Below, piece by piece: positions 8,607-18,558 of a stretch of DNA of 64,000 nt. The position numbers and the translations under genes were made by a program. Positions within the stretch are counted from its first letter, which is position 1; each line of letters opens with the position of its first letter. The stretch is from Sva-07 sp963752815 (lineage in GTDB: Bacteria > Actinomycetota > Acidimicrobiia > Acidimicrobiales > Ilumatobacteraceae). The notes beneath the pieces were generated by a model. That model ran no database searches. It worked only from the letters and a program-made list of their open reading frames with translations, and had not been told where the DNA came from. Where the stretch lies: positions 102,980 to 166,979 of the forward strand of contig CAVVZI010000007.1 of assembly GCA_963752815.1 (NCBI GenBank). Direction: 5' to 3'.

Positions 8607-9452
8607 TCAACGGGCGACGTCGCGGTGGCTCGTGCGCACCGCGATCCCGCGGCCGCGCAACCGCTCGGCCAGTTCCTCGGCGACGGCGACCGAGCGGTGA
8701 CGACCACCGGTGCAGCCGATCGCCACGGTCAGATAGCTCCGGCCCTCTGCCTCGTACTGCGGCAGGAGCGACGCCAGCAGGTCGTCGAAGCGCTCGACGA
8801 ACCCCGAGCCGGCCGCCGTCTCGAGCACGTAGTCGCGAACCTTCTGGTCGTGGCCGGTCAGCGGACGCAGGTCGTCCTCCCAGTGCGGGTTCGGCAGGAA
8901 GCGCACGTCCATCACGATGTCGGCGTCGAGCGGCAGACCGTGCTTGAAGCCGAAGCTCTCGACGGCGACCTGGAGTCGCGAGTCGCGTGGCGAATCGAAG
9001 GCCCGGATCACCCGGTCCTTGAGTTGGTGCACGTTGAGGTCGGTCGTGTCGATGACGAGATCGGCCGCACCGCGCAGCGGATCGAGCGTGGCTCGCTCGA
9101 GTTCGATCGACTCGACGAGGCCCTCGGCATGTTCCGCCAGCGGATGCAGACGGCGAGTGGCGTCGTAGCGGCGAACGAGTTCGGCGGTCGACGCATCGAG
9201 GAAGAGCACACGGACGTCGTGCCCCGCGGCGCGCAGCTCGCCGACCTTGCTGAGCACTTCGACGTGCTGCCGACCGGCCACCAGGGCCAGCCGCTCGATG
9301 TCGCTGTTGGGCTTCGCCGCCAGCTCCACGATCGTGCCGATCAACGCCGTGGGCAGGTTGTCGACGACGAACCATCCGAGGTCCTCCATCACGTCTGCCA
9401 CACCCGACCGGCCGGCGCCCGAGAGGCCGGTGATCAGGACGATGTCAGCCAC
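8607..9452 (-). CDS. rapZ: RapZ/YvcJ-family nucleotide-binding protein
   Basis: A 281-residue P-loop protein. In E. coli the homologue is an RNase adaptor that directs glmZ/glmY decay; in Gram-positives the family binds nucleotides and its role is less clear. The N-terminus has the P-loop GLSGAGRSGVAD, with Arg in place of the usual Lys, and DLGWFVVDNLP. The middle has FLDAS and DTTDLNVHQLK. The C-terminal domain has ESFGFKHGLPLDADIVMDVR, FLPNPHW and the signature IGCTGGRHRSV. In many Gram-positives the order is uvrC-rapZ-yvcK-whiA-gap; here gap follows rapZ directly, so yvcK and whiA are missing from this place. Confidence 0.95.
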   Translation of the reverse strand: MADIVLITGLSGAGRSGVADVMEDLGWFVVDNLPTALIGTIVELAAKPNSDIERLALVAGRQHVEVLSKVGELRAAGHDVRVLFLDASTAELVRRYDATRRLHPLAEHAEGLVESIELERATLDPLRGAADLVIDTTDLNVHQLKDRVIRAFDSPRDSRLQVAVESFGFKHGLPLDADIVMDVRFLPNPHWEDDLRPLTGHDQKVRDYVLETAAGSGFVERFDDLLASLLPQYEAEGRSYLTVAIGCTGGRHRSVAVAEELAERLRGRGIAVRTSHRDVAR

Positions 9453-9501
9453 GAGGTCACCCTATGCGACACGACGATCCCCGGCCTGGGAACGGGAACT
9501 C

Positions 9502-9564
9502 GGTTCGTTCGGGGTCGGGGCCGGAACGAACCGGGTTCGTTCGGGGTCGGGGCCGGAACGAACC
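9502..9564. repeat. REP-like palindromic element, family A (two tandem copies)
   Basis: Two nearly identical 31-base units (9502-9532 and 9534-9564), each starting GGTTCGTTCGGGG and ending GAACGAACC, stand head to tail. They lie 6 bases after the stop of the methyltransferase gene and about 50 bases before rapZ. Their orientation is opposite to the copy at 8561-8599. Each unit alone can form a hairpin with 9-base outer arms. Confidence 0.8.
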
Positions 9565-9569
9565 GAACG

Positions 9570-10292
9570 TCAGATTCGGCGCAGGCGCAGGTACAGCAGG
9601 CGCGGGATCGCCGCCGCCGCGGCGTACTCGGCGGCGCGTTCGAGGAAGCCGTCCGGCGGCGCCGGTTCGACCATCCGCTCGAGTACCAGCCCCGCTTCGC
9701 TGAGCGCGTTGACGTACGCCGACAGCGGCCGATGGACGAAGCGGATGAAGACGCCGCGCTCCACCTGTTCGACCGAGTCCTGCTCGACGAGGTAGGGCCC
9801 GATGCGCCAGTACGACTCGGGCGGCTCGACGGTGTGGTCGCTGATCCAACCCGAGCCCGGGGTCTGCAGCAACGGGTGATTGAGGAAGAAGCTGAACCGT
9901 CCCCCCGGCCGCACCACGCGGGCGATCTCGTCGATCGCGCCGGTCATGTCGTCGATGTGCTCGAAGACGAGGCACGCGACCGCGGCGTCGAACGACGCAT
10001 CGGCGAACGGCAGCTCGGCCGCTCCGGCGCGGACGTACGCCGGTCCACCGCCGCGCTCCCCCGCCACGCTGATCTGATTCCAGGTGGGATCCACACCGAC
10101 GACGTTCGAGCCGGCCGCCGCCATCAATCGGCTGATCTGACCGTCGCCGCACCCGACGTCGAGCACCCGGTCGAATCCGGTGAGCTCGGCACGAGCGAGT
10201 GGGAGGATCTGCTCCTCGTACTCCGGATCGGCACCCTCCGTGAACCCGTCGATCCACCAGCCGGCGTGTTCCTCCCACAGGTCGTCGCTCAC
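9570..10292 (-). CDS. Class I SAM-dependent methyltransferase (UbiE/COQ5-like fold)
   Basis: About 240 residues, cytoplasmic. Motif I is VLDVGCGDGQISR (SAM-binding), followed by VVGVDPTWNQ (acidic ribose contact), ELPFADASFDAAVACLVFEH (motif II/III) and VVRPGGRFSFF. I chose the GTG at 10292 (VSDDLWEEHAGWWIDGF) because the open frame upstream is antisense to the next gene and does not look coding. Its start lies 24 bases from the divergent F420-type oxidoreductase, so both must use overlapping promoters or leaderless messages. The WW and FTEGADPEYEEQILPLA segments occur in small-molecule methyltransferases, but the substrate cannot be inferred. Confidence 0.85.
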   Translation of the reverse strand: MSDDLWEEHAGWWIDGFTEGADPEYEEQILPLARAELTGFDRVLDVGCGDGQISRLMAAAGSNVVGVDPTWNQISVAGERGGGPAYVRAGAAELPFADASFDAAVACLVFEHIDDMTGAIDEIARVVRPGGRFSFFLNHPLLQTPGSGWISDHTVEPPESYWRIGPYLVEQDSVEQVERGVFIRFVHRPLSAYVNALSEAGLVLERMVEPAPPDGFLERAAEYAAAAAIPRLLYLRLRRI

Positions 10293-10316
10293 CGGGGCGA
10301 GGCTACGGTCGGCGCG

Positions 10317-11228
10317 ATGAAGTTCTCCGTGTGGCCCAACCCCGCCCGTCCCGTCTCCGAGATCCTCGAACTGGCCCGGCTGGCCGACTCCGAGGGGTGG
10401 TACGGGCTCTGGTACGCCGACCACTACATGCCGAACACCGGCAGCGAGGCGTTCGCTCCCGGCGACACCCACGAGTGCTGGGCGATCCTGCCCGCGGTCG
10501 CGGCCGTGACCGAGCGGATTCGCCTCGGCTCGCTCGTCGCTCCCACGTCGGTGCACCACCCCGCGATCCTCGCCAACCGGGCCGCGACGATCGACCACAT
10601 CTCGAACGGCCGGCTCGTGCTCGGTCTCGGCGCCGGGTGGCAGATCAACGAGCACCACGCCTACGGCATCGAGCTCGAGCCACCGGTCACGCGGGTCGAC
10701 CGGTTCGAGGAAGCGATCCAGATCGTGCGCAGCCTGCTCGCCAACGAGCGCACGACCTTCGACGGCACGCACTACACGATCACCGACGCCCCGATGGACC
10801 CGAAGCCCGTGCAGTCGCCGCTGCCGATCCTCGTCGGGACGGCGAGCCCGCGGATGCTGCGCATCACGGCCGCCCACGCCGACGAGTGGAACACGTGGGG
10901 CGCGCCCGAGTTGGCCGGCGCCGGCGTCACGAAGCTCCTCGCGGCGTGCGAACGCGTCGGGCGCGACCCGGCGACGATGCGCAAGTGCGCACAGGCGCTC
11001 GTGATCGTCACCGACGATTCCGACGTCGTCGAGCGGGCACGGGCCGGCGGGATGGCGGCGCGCACGCTGGCCGGATCGATCGATTCGATCGTCGACCAGG
11101 TCGCCGGCTACGTCGACCGGGGGTTCGACGAGTTCATCGTTCCCGACTGGGCGTTCCCCGACGATCTCGACACCCGCCACGGTCTGCTCGTCGAACTCTT
11201 CACCGCCCTCACCGCCGCCCACAGCTGA
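10317..11228 (+). CDS. LLM-class (luciferase-like) F420-dependent oxidoreductase
   Basis: A 303-residue TIM-barrel flavin/F420 oxidoreductase, cytoplasmic. It shows MKFSVWPNPARPVSEILELA at the N-terminus, GLWYADHYMP, IRLGSLVAPTSVHHPA, and the strongly conserved block RLVLGLGAGWQINEHHAYGI found in F420-dependent LLM proteins. PLPILVGTASPRMLRITAAHADEWN is a further family hallmark. Such enzymes reduce or oxidise varied substrates using F420H2; the substrate here is unknown. The ATG at 10317 is the first start after the divergent methyltransferase. The gene is followed by a large palindrome and then convergent uvrC. Confidence 0.88.
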   Translation: MKFSVWPNPARPVSEILELARLADSEGWYGLWYADHYMPNTGSEAFAPGDTHECWAILPAVAAVTERIRLGSLVAPTSVHHPAILANRAATIDHISNGRLVLGLGAGWQINEHHAYGIELEPPVTRVDRFEEAIQIVRSLLANERTTFDGTHYTITDAPMDPKPVQSPLPILVGTASPRMLRITAAHADEWNTWGAPELAGAGVTKLLAACERVGRDPATMRKCAQALVIVTDDSDVVERARAGGMAARTLAGSIDSIVDQVAGYVDRGFDEFIVPDWAFPDDLDTRHGLLVELFTALTAAHS

Positions 11229-11239
11229 CCGTCAATCCT

Positions 11240-11291
11240 CGTTTGCGTCAAGATTTCCGTGGCCCGGGCCACGGAAATCCCGACGCAAACG
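11240..11291. terminator. Large palindrome between convergent genes (bidirectional terminator)
   Basis: A perfect 26-base palindrome at 11253-11278 (centre GTGGCCCGGGCCAC) is flanked, after a 3-base mismatch, by a further 10-base inverted repeat (CGTTTGCGTC and its complement). It fills most of the 88-base gap between the stops of the F420-type oxidoreductase gene and uvrC. A transcript from either side would form a long, very stable hairpin, fitting a shared terminator. No T-tract is present. Confidence 0.7.
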
Positions 11292-11316
11292 GGGATATGG
11301 CGGTGTCAGGCACCGG

Positions 11317-13207
11317 CTACTCCGCTTCGGTTGGCAACGTCGCTTTCTGAAACCGTTCGTGGATCGCGATCGCCACGGCGTCCGGCAGGAAACTGTGCGC
11401 CCGCAGCTCGTCGAGCGACGCCCGCTTCACGGCGTTCACCCCGCCCATCGCCGCCACCAGCTTCTTCTTCCTGGTCTCGCCGAGCCCCGGGATGCCGTCG
11501 AGTGAACTCGCCGTCATGCGCTTGCTGCGCCGTTCGCCGTGGAACGTGTTGGCGAACCGGTGCGCCTCGTCACGCACACGTTGGAGCATGAACAACGCCT
11601 CGCTGCCGCGTGGGATCTCCACCGGCTCCGATCGGCCGGGGATGAAGACCTCCTCGAACCGCTTCGCCAGACCGGCGACGGGGATCTCGTCGGTCAGCTC
11701 GAGTTCGTCGATCACCCGCTTGGCCGCGCTCAACTGACCCTTGCCGCCGTCGACGAGCAGCAGCTGCGGCGGGTACGCGAACTTGCCCGGCTTGTCGCCG
11801 CGCTCGTTGATCGGCTTGTCACGCTCGGCGAGATAGGCGGTGAGCCGGCGGCGCACGACCTCGGCCATCGCCGCGTAGTCGTCGTTGCCCGGGACGTCGC
11901 GGATCTTGAAGCGGCGGTACTCCCGCTTGTTCGGCAGCCCGTCCTCCAGGACGACCATCGAACCGACGTAGTCGGTGCCCTGGATGTGCGCCATGTCGTA
12001 ACACTCGATGCGCAGCGGGGCCTCCGGGAGATTCAGGTGGTGCTGGAGCTCCGTCAGCGCTCGGCTGCGGGTGTTGTGGTCGCTCGCCCGGCGGAGCCGG
12101 TGGCGCGTGAACTCCTCCTTGGCGTTGCGGGTGACCGTTTCGAGCAACTCGCGCTTGTCGCCACGCTGCGGGGTGCGGATCTGGACCCGTCGATCCGCGC
12201 AGCATCGTCATCCACTCCTCGTAGGTCCCGGTGTCGTCGGCCTCCCACGGGACGAGCACCTGCTTCGGTACGCCGAGGATCGGTTCGTCGCCGTACATCT
12301 CCTCGAGGATGCGATCGATCAGGCCGCCGGGTGACAGGTCCTCCACCTTGTCGAGGATGAAACCCTTGCGGCCGAGCACCCGACCCTTGCGCACGTAGAA
12401 CACCTGGACCGCCGCTTCGAGTTCGTCCTCCGCGATGCCGATCACGTCGATGTCCTCGCTGCGATCACCGACCATCTGCTGCTTCTCGATCGCCTTGCGG
12501 ACCGCCGTGAGCCGATCGCGCAGGCGCGCCGCCCGCTCGAACTCCAACTCGCTCGCCGCACCGTGCATCTCGGCCTCGAGACGCTTGACGATGTCGTCGG
12601 TGTCACCGTCGAGGAACGAACAGAGTTCGTCGACCAGTTGCCGGTAGGCCGTCGGATCGATCTCTCCGACGCACGGGCCGGAGCACTTCTCGATGTGGAA
12701 GAGCAGGCACGGCCGGCCGAGTCGCTCGTGCTGGTTGAACTTCGCCGGGCTGCACGTCCGGACCGGGAAGCTCCGCAACAACAGGTCGAGGGTGTCGCGG
12801 ATCGCGTAGGCGTGGGCGTACGGACCGAAGTACCGGGTCCCCTTGCGCTTTCGGCCCCGCATCACGAGCGCCCGCGGCCACTCGTCGCCCACGGTCACGG
12901 CGAGGAACGGGTAGCTCTTGTCGTCGCGGAGCCGCACGTTGAACCGCGGGTTGTGCTGCTTGATGAGGCTGAACTCGAGCATGAGGGCCTCGACCTCGTT
13001 GCGGACCGTCGTCCACTCCACCGACTCGGCTGTCGCCACCATCTGCGCCGTGCGCGGGTGCATGTTGCGCGGCGACTGGAAGTAGTTCGACAGACGCTGG
13101 CGCAGATTCGAGGCCTTGCCGACGTAGATCACCCGGCCGTGGACGTCCTTGAACTGGTATGACCCCGGGAGTTCAGGGATCGTCCCGGTCGGTGGGCGCT
13201 TCACCAT
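11317..13207 (-). CDS. uvrC: UvrABC excinuclease subunit C (one frameshift)
   Basis: Makes both incisions in nucleotide excision repair, acting on UvrB-DNA complexes in the cytoplasm. About 629 residues, the usual length. Domain order: GIY-YIG nuclease (LPGSYQFKDVHGRVIYVGKA, then YFGPYAHAYAIRDTLDLLL); Cys-rich segment (CLLFHIEKCSGPCVG); UVR motif (ASELEFERAARLRDRL); RNase H-like nuclease (RIECYDMAHIQGTDYVGSM and LLLVDGGKGQLSAA); and a C-terminal helix-hairpin-helix (SLDGIPGLGETRKKKLVAAM). The ATG at 13207 has GGAGGA 6 bases upstream. One extra base near 12192 shifts the frame between MTMLRGS and RVQIRTPQRG, probably a sequencing error since both sides match the family. The 55-base divergent upstream region has no LexA box. 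Confidence 0.95.
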
Positions 13208-13262
13208 GACCGTTCCTCCATGACACTCCAAGCATACGGAGAGGCCGGTACCGTGAAGCCTG

Positions 13263-14195
13263 ATGTCCGATCAGATCGCCGCGATGTTCCGACGACGCCC
13301 GAACGACGGGTGGTTCCGGGTCGGCCGGTTCGATGCCACGACCACCGACATCGTCTGCGCGCTCGCCGTCGCCTCGATGTTCGTCTACGGGACGGGCGTC
13401 GACAACTTCAACAAGCTGGTCTTCGTTCCGGCGCTGGTCCGCGACCTCGAGGTGTGGCGTCTCATCACCTGGCCGATCGCCACCGAGCCGACCGTCTGGT
13501 CGCTCCTCGGTGTCATCTTCTTCTGGCTGTTCGGCCAGCAGCTGGAGGCCCTGTTCGGACGCGGGAAATTCCTCGCCTGGGTGCTGATGTGCACGATCAT
13601 TCCGGCGCTGATCCTCACGGCGCTCGGGCCGCTCGACAGCAGCATCGACTTCTTCGCCCAGCTCGGTCTGAGCACGCTGTTCCTCGGCGGCATCTGGGTG
13701 TACGCCGCCACGTACCCGGGCGTCCGCTGGTTCGACGTGATCCCGTTGTGGGGAATCGCCGCCGTGTTCACCGTGCTCAACCTCCTGCAGTTCACGGGGG
13801 TCGACGCGACCGGCCAGGTGATCTTCCTGCTCGTGTCGGTGGCCGTCGCGCTCGTTGCCGGGCGTTCGCTCGGCCTCGCCACCGGATGGCCGATCCCCCA
13901 CATCCCGCTCGACGGCAGTTCGCATCGGACGCACAAGCCGAAGAAGGCCAAGGCGCCCAAGAAGCCCCGGTCGAGCGGCAGCTCGTCGTCTACGCCGAAG
14001 GGTCCGACGGTCATCGACGGGCCGTGGCGCGCCGGCCCACCACCCATGCCGCCAGCGGCCGCTCCCCCGTCGATGGCCGACCAGGAAGAGCTCGATTCGC
14101 TGCTCGACAAGATCGGCGCCACCGGCATGGACTCGCTCACCTCCGGCGAGAAGAAGCGTCTGAACGACCTCTCCAAACGCCTCCGCAACCGCTGA
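13263..14195 (+). CDS. Rhomboid-like membrane protein with C-terminal DUF6576-type motif, probably non-proteolytic
   Basis: 310 residues. About six membrane spans between residues 27 and 210 are followed by a basic, Lys/Ser/Pro-rich cytoplasmic stretch and a short C-terminal helical motif (ELDSLLDKIGATGMDSLT and KKRLNDLSKRL) like that at the end of many actinobacterial and plastid rhomboids. The L1/TM2 segment (FFWLFGQQLEALFGRGKFL) matches rhomboid proteases. The nucleophile loop reads GLST (residues 135-138) instead of GxSG, and no His occurs in the last membrane helix, so peptidase activity looks lost, as in iRhoms and derlins. The role is unknown. Divergent from uvrC by 55 bases. Confidence 0.72.
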   Translation: MSDQIAAMFRRRPNDGWFRVGRFDATTTDIVCALAVASMFVYGTGVDNFNKLVFVPALVRDLEVWRLITWPIATEPTVWSLLGVIFFWLFGQQLEALFGRGKFLAWVLMCTIIPALILTALGPLDSSIDFFAQLGLSTLFLGGIWVYAATYPGVRWFDVIPLWGIAAVFTVLNLLQFTGVDATGQVIFLLVSVAVALVAGRSLGLATGWPIPHIPLDGSSHRTHKPKKAKAPKKPRSSGSSSSTPKGPTVIDGPWRAGPPPMPPAAAPPSMADQEELDSLLDKIGATGMDSLTSGEKKRLNDLSKRLRNR

Positions 14196-14215
14196 CCCCA
14201 GCGCCACCCCCGAGC

Positions 14216-14323
14216 GGGCGATGGCGATGTCGGGGCGATAGCGCCCCACAACTACATCGGCCCGCCGACCGGTCGTGGGGCGATGGCGATGTCGAGGCGA
14301 TAGCGCCCCGCAACTACATCGCC
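14216..14323. repeat. Palindromic repeat family B, two direct copies
   Basis: Copies at about 14216-14260 and 14277-14323 are nearly identical. Each contains GCGATGGCGATGT, a central hairpin core GGGGCGATAGCGCCCC (GAGGC in the second copy) and the closing ACATCG. They begin 21 bases after the stop of the rhomboid-like gene. Two more copies in inverse orientation lie at 15400-15506, so together they bracket the AbiEi/DUF559-type gene. The rest of this 258-base gap shows nothing recognisable. Confidence 0.8.
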
Positions 14324-14454
14324 CGGAATCTCCAGCAGGCGACAGAGAACGGTGGCAGGAGCATGCCGTCACCGACCACGCCGCCCGGAGAAGGCCAGTA
14401 GCGTTGGAGGCGCCGACTCTCCCAGTTCATCCGTTCGATGACGGGAGTGTTTCC

Positions 14455-15408
14455 ATGGCTCACCTACCGGAGGCCGTCCATCGGCTGTTCGCTCAGCAGC
14501 ACGGCATGGCCGCGACGACACAGCTGCAGTCGTTCATGAGCAACGATCAGATCCATCGGGCCGAAGAAGGCGGATCGATCGTCGGTTTCCTACGCGGCGT
14601 GTACCGGTCGCCGAGTTGGCCGATCGACGAGCTCAGCCGGTGCGCAGCCGTCTGTGTCGGCCGCCCGTACGCGGCCATCGCCGGCCCGACCGCCGGGCGC
14701 ATCTACGGGTTCCGGCGACTGCCACCGGACTGGCGCGTGCACGTCGTGACGCCACCGGCTCGGAAGCCAGTCGACGCAAAGTGGGTTGCGGCCTATCGAA
14801 CGGCGGCGATCCGGGATCAGGACATTGCGCAACGACCCGACGGCCTGAGGATCACGAGCCGTGCGCGAACCGCGCTCGATCTCGCCCGGTTCGTCCGACC
14901 TGACGATCTTCTGTCGATCATCGAGCAGGCCATGCACGACGGCCACCTCACGGTCGAGGAGATGATGGCAGTCGCGGTCGACTTCATCTCGCCGCAGCGG
15001 CCGTGGCTGACCACGTACCTGGATCAACTCGTGCGTCGGGCGGGCGGCGCGCCGGCCGAGTCGGACCCGGAGGTACGTATTGGCGCGGCGCTCCTGGCCG
15101 CCGGGATCTCAGGACTGGAACGCCAGTATCCGATCGATCTCCCTGGCTACGGCCGGGCGCGGTTCGATCTCGCCGTGCCGTCACTGCGTTGGGCGATCGA
15201 GGTCGACGTACATCCTGCCCATCGCGAAACCGCCGGCATCGTGAGCGATCGCCGCCGCGACCGCGCCTCCCAGGCGGTGGGCTGGTGGACGTCGCGTGTC
15301 TCAGCGGACGACTACGAGGAGGGCTTCGACGCCACCATCACCGACCTCCTCCGGGTGCACGCGCGCCTCCTCTCTGGGCCGCAGCCGCGAAGCGCCGAGG
15401 CGATGTAG
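14455..15408 (+). CDS. AbiEi-like N-terminal domain with DUF559 endonuclease-like C-terminus
   Basis: 317 residues, cytoplasmic. The start is ATG at 14455 with GGGAG 7 bases upstream. The first 180 residues look like the AbiEi/type IV antitoxin winged-helix family: HGMAATTQLQ, then GVYRSPSWP, CVGRPYAAIAGPTAGRIYGF and ITSRARTALDLARF. The C-terminus resembles DUF559, a restriction-endonuclease/Vsr-like fold: ARFDLAVPSLRWAIEVDVHP gives the D...ExD part of the active site, and a later DRRRDRASQAVGWW matches the family's RD..L...GW motif. Such proteins are common and multi-copy in Acidimicrobiia and other actinobacteria, but their function is not established. No partner toxin is adjacent. The gene is bracketed by repeat family B, whose third copy supplies the stop codon. 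Confidence 0.75.
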   Translation: MAHLPEAVHRLFAQQHGMAATTQLQSFMSNDQIHRAEEGGSIVGFLRGVYRSPSWPIDELSRCAAVCVGRPYAAIAGPTAGRIYGFRRLPPDWRVHVVTPPARKPVDAKWVAAYRTAAIRDQDIAQRPDGLRITSRARTALDLARFVRPDDLLSIIEQAMHDGHLTVEEMMAVAVDFISPQRPWLTTYLDQLVRRAGGAPAESDPEVRIGAALLAAGISGLERQYPIDLPGYGRARFDLAVPSLRWAIEVDVHPAHRETAGIVSDRRRDRASQAVGWWTSRVSADDYEEGFDATITDLLRVHARLLSGPQPRSAEAM

Positions 15409-15506
15409 ATGTGGGGCGCTATTGCCCCGACATCGCCATCGGCCCGGGGGCCGGGCAGATCGGTGATGTAGATGTGGGGCGCTATTGCCCCTACATCGCC
15501 ATCGCC
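15400..15506. repeat. Palindromic repeat family B, two copies in inverse orientation
   Basis: Copies at about 15400-15441 and 15462-15506 read as the reverse complement of those at 14216-14323 (core GGGGCGCTATTGCCCC). The first contains the TAG stop of the preceding gene; the last ends 7 bases before the uvrA stop. They therefore lie at the 3' ends of two convergent genes and could terminate both. They fill nearly all of the 104-base gap. Confidence 0.8.
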
Positions 15507-15512
15507 TGGCGG

Positions 15513-18418
<2,906 letters not shown>

Positions 18419-18430
18419 ATCTTACCGTGC

Positions 18431-18442
18431 GAACATGTGTTC
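18431..18442. promoter_or_regulatory. LexA/SOS box GAACATGTGTTC upstream of uvrA
   Basis: This is a perfect match to the Gram-positive LexA consensus GAAC-N4-GTTC, placed 12 bases upstream of the GTG start of uvrA on the leftward strand. uvrA is a classic LexA target in actinobacteria and Bacillus. A second perfect box lies between uvrB and the UvrD-like helicase. LexA itself is not in the window. Confidence 0.8.
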
Positions 18443-18475
18443 CGAAAGCGCCCGAACGGGTGGTGTGACAACAAC

Positions 18476-18538
18476 GGTTCGTTTGGGGTCGGGGCCAGAA
18501 CGAACAGCGGTTCGTTTGGGGTCGGGGCCAGAACGAAC
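18476..18538. repeat. REP-like palindromic element, family A (two tandem copies)
   Basis: Two 30-base units (18476-18505 and 18509-18538) begin GGTTCGTTTGGGGTC and end GAACGAAC, separated by 3 bases. They start 21 bases after the kinase stop and lie just upstream of the uvrA LexA box, so they could insulate uvrA from kinase read-through. Compared with the copies near 9.5 kb, both units share the same T and A substitutions, indicating local tandem duplication. Confidence 0.8.
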
Positions 18539-18558
18539 AGGGCGGCGAGGAGATGGGG

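Noticed and set aside
9502..9564. Tandem repeats considered as a CRISPR array
   Set aside because: Only two copies, palindromic, with no spacers of constant length and no cas genes.
7095..11228. Rightward open frame of 1,377 codons opposite gap, rapZ and the methyltransferase
   Set aside because: It lies antisense to well-conserved genes; only its last 303 codons (the F420-type oxidoreductase) are real. High GC leaves few stops in shadow frames.
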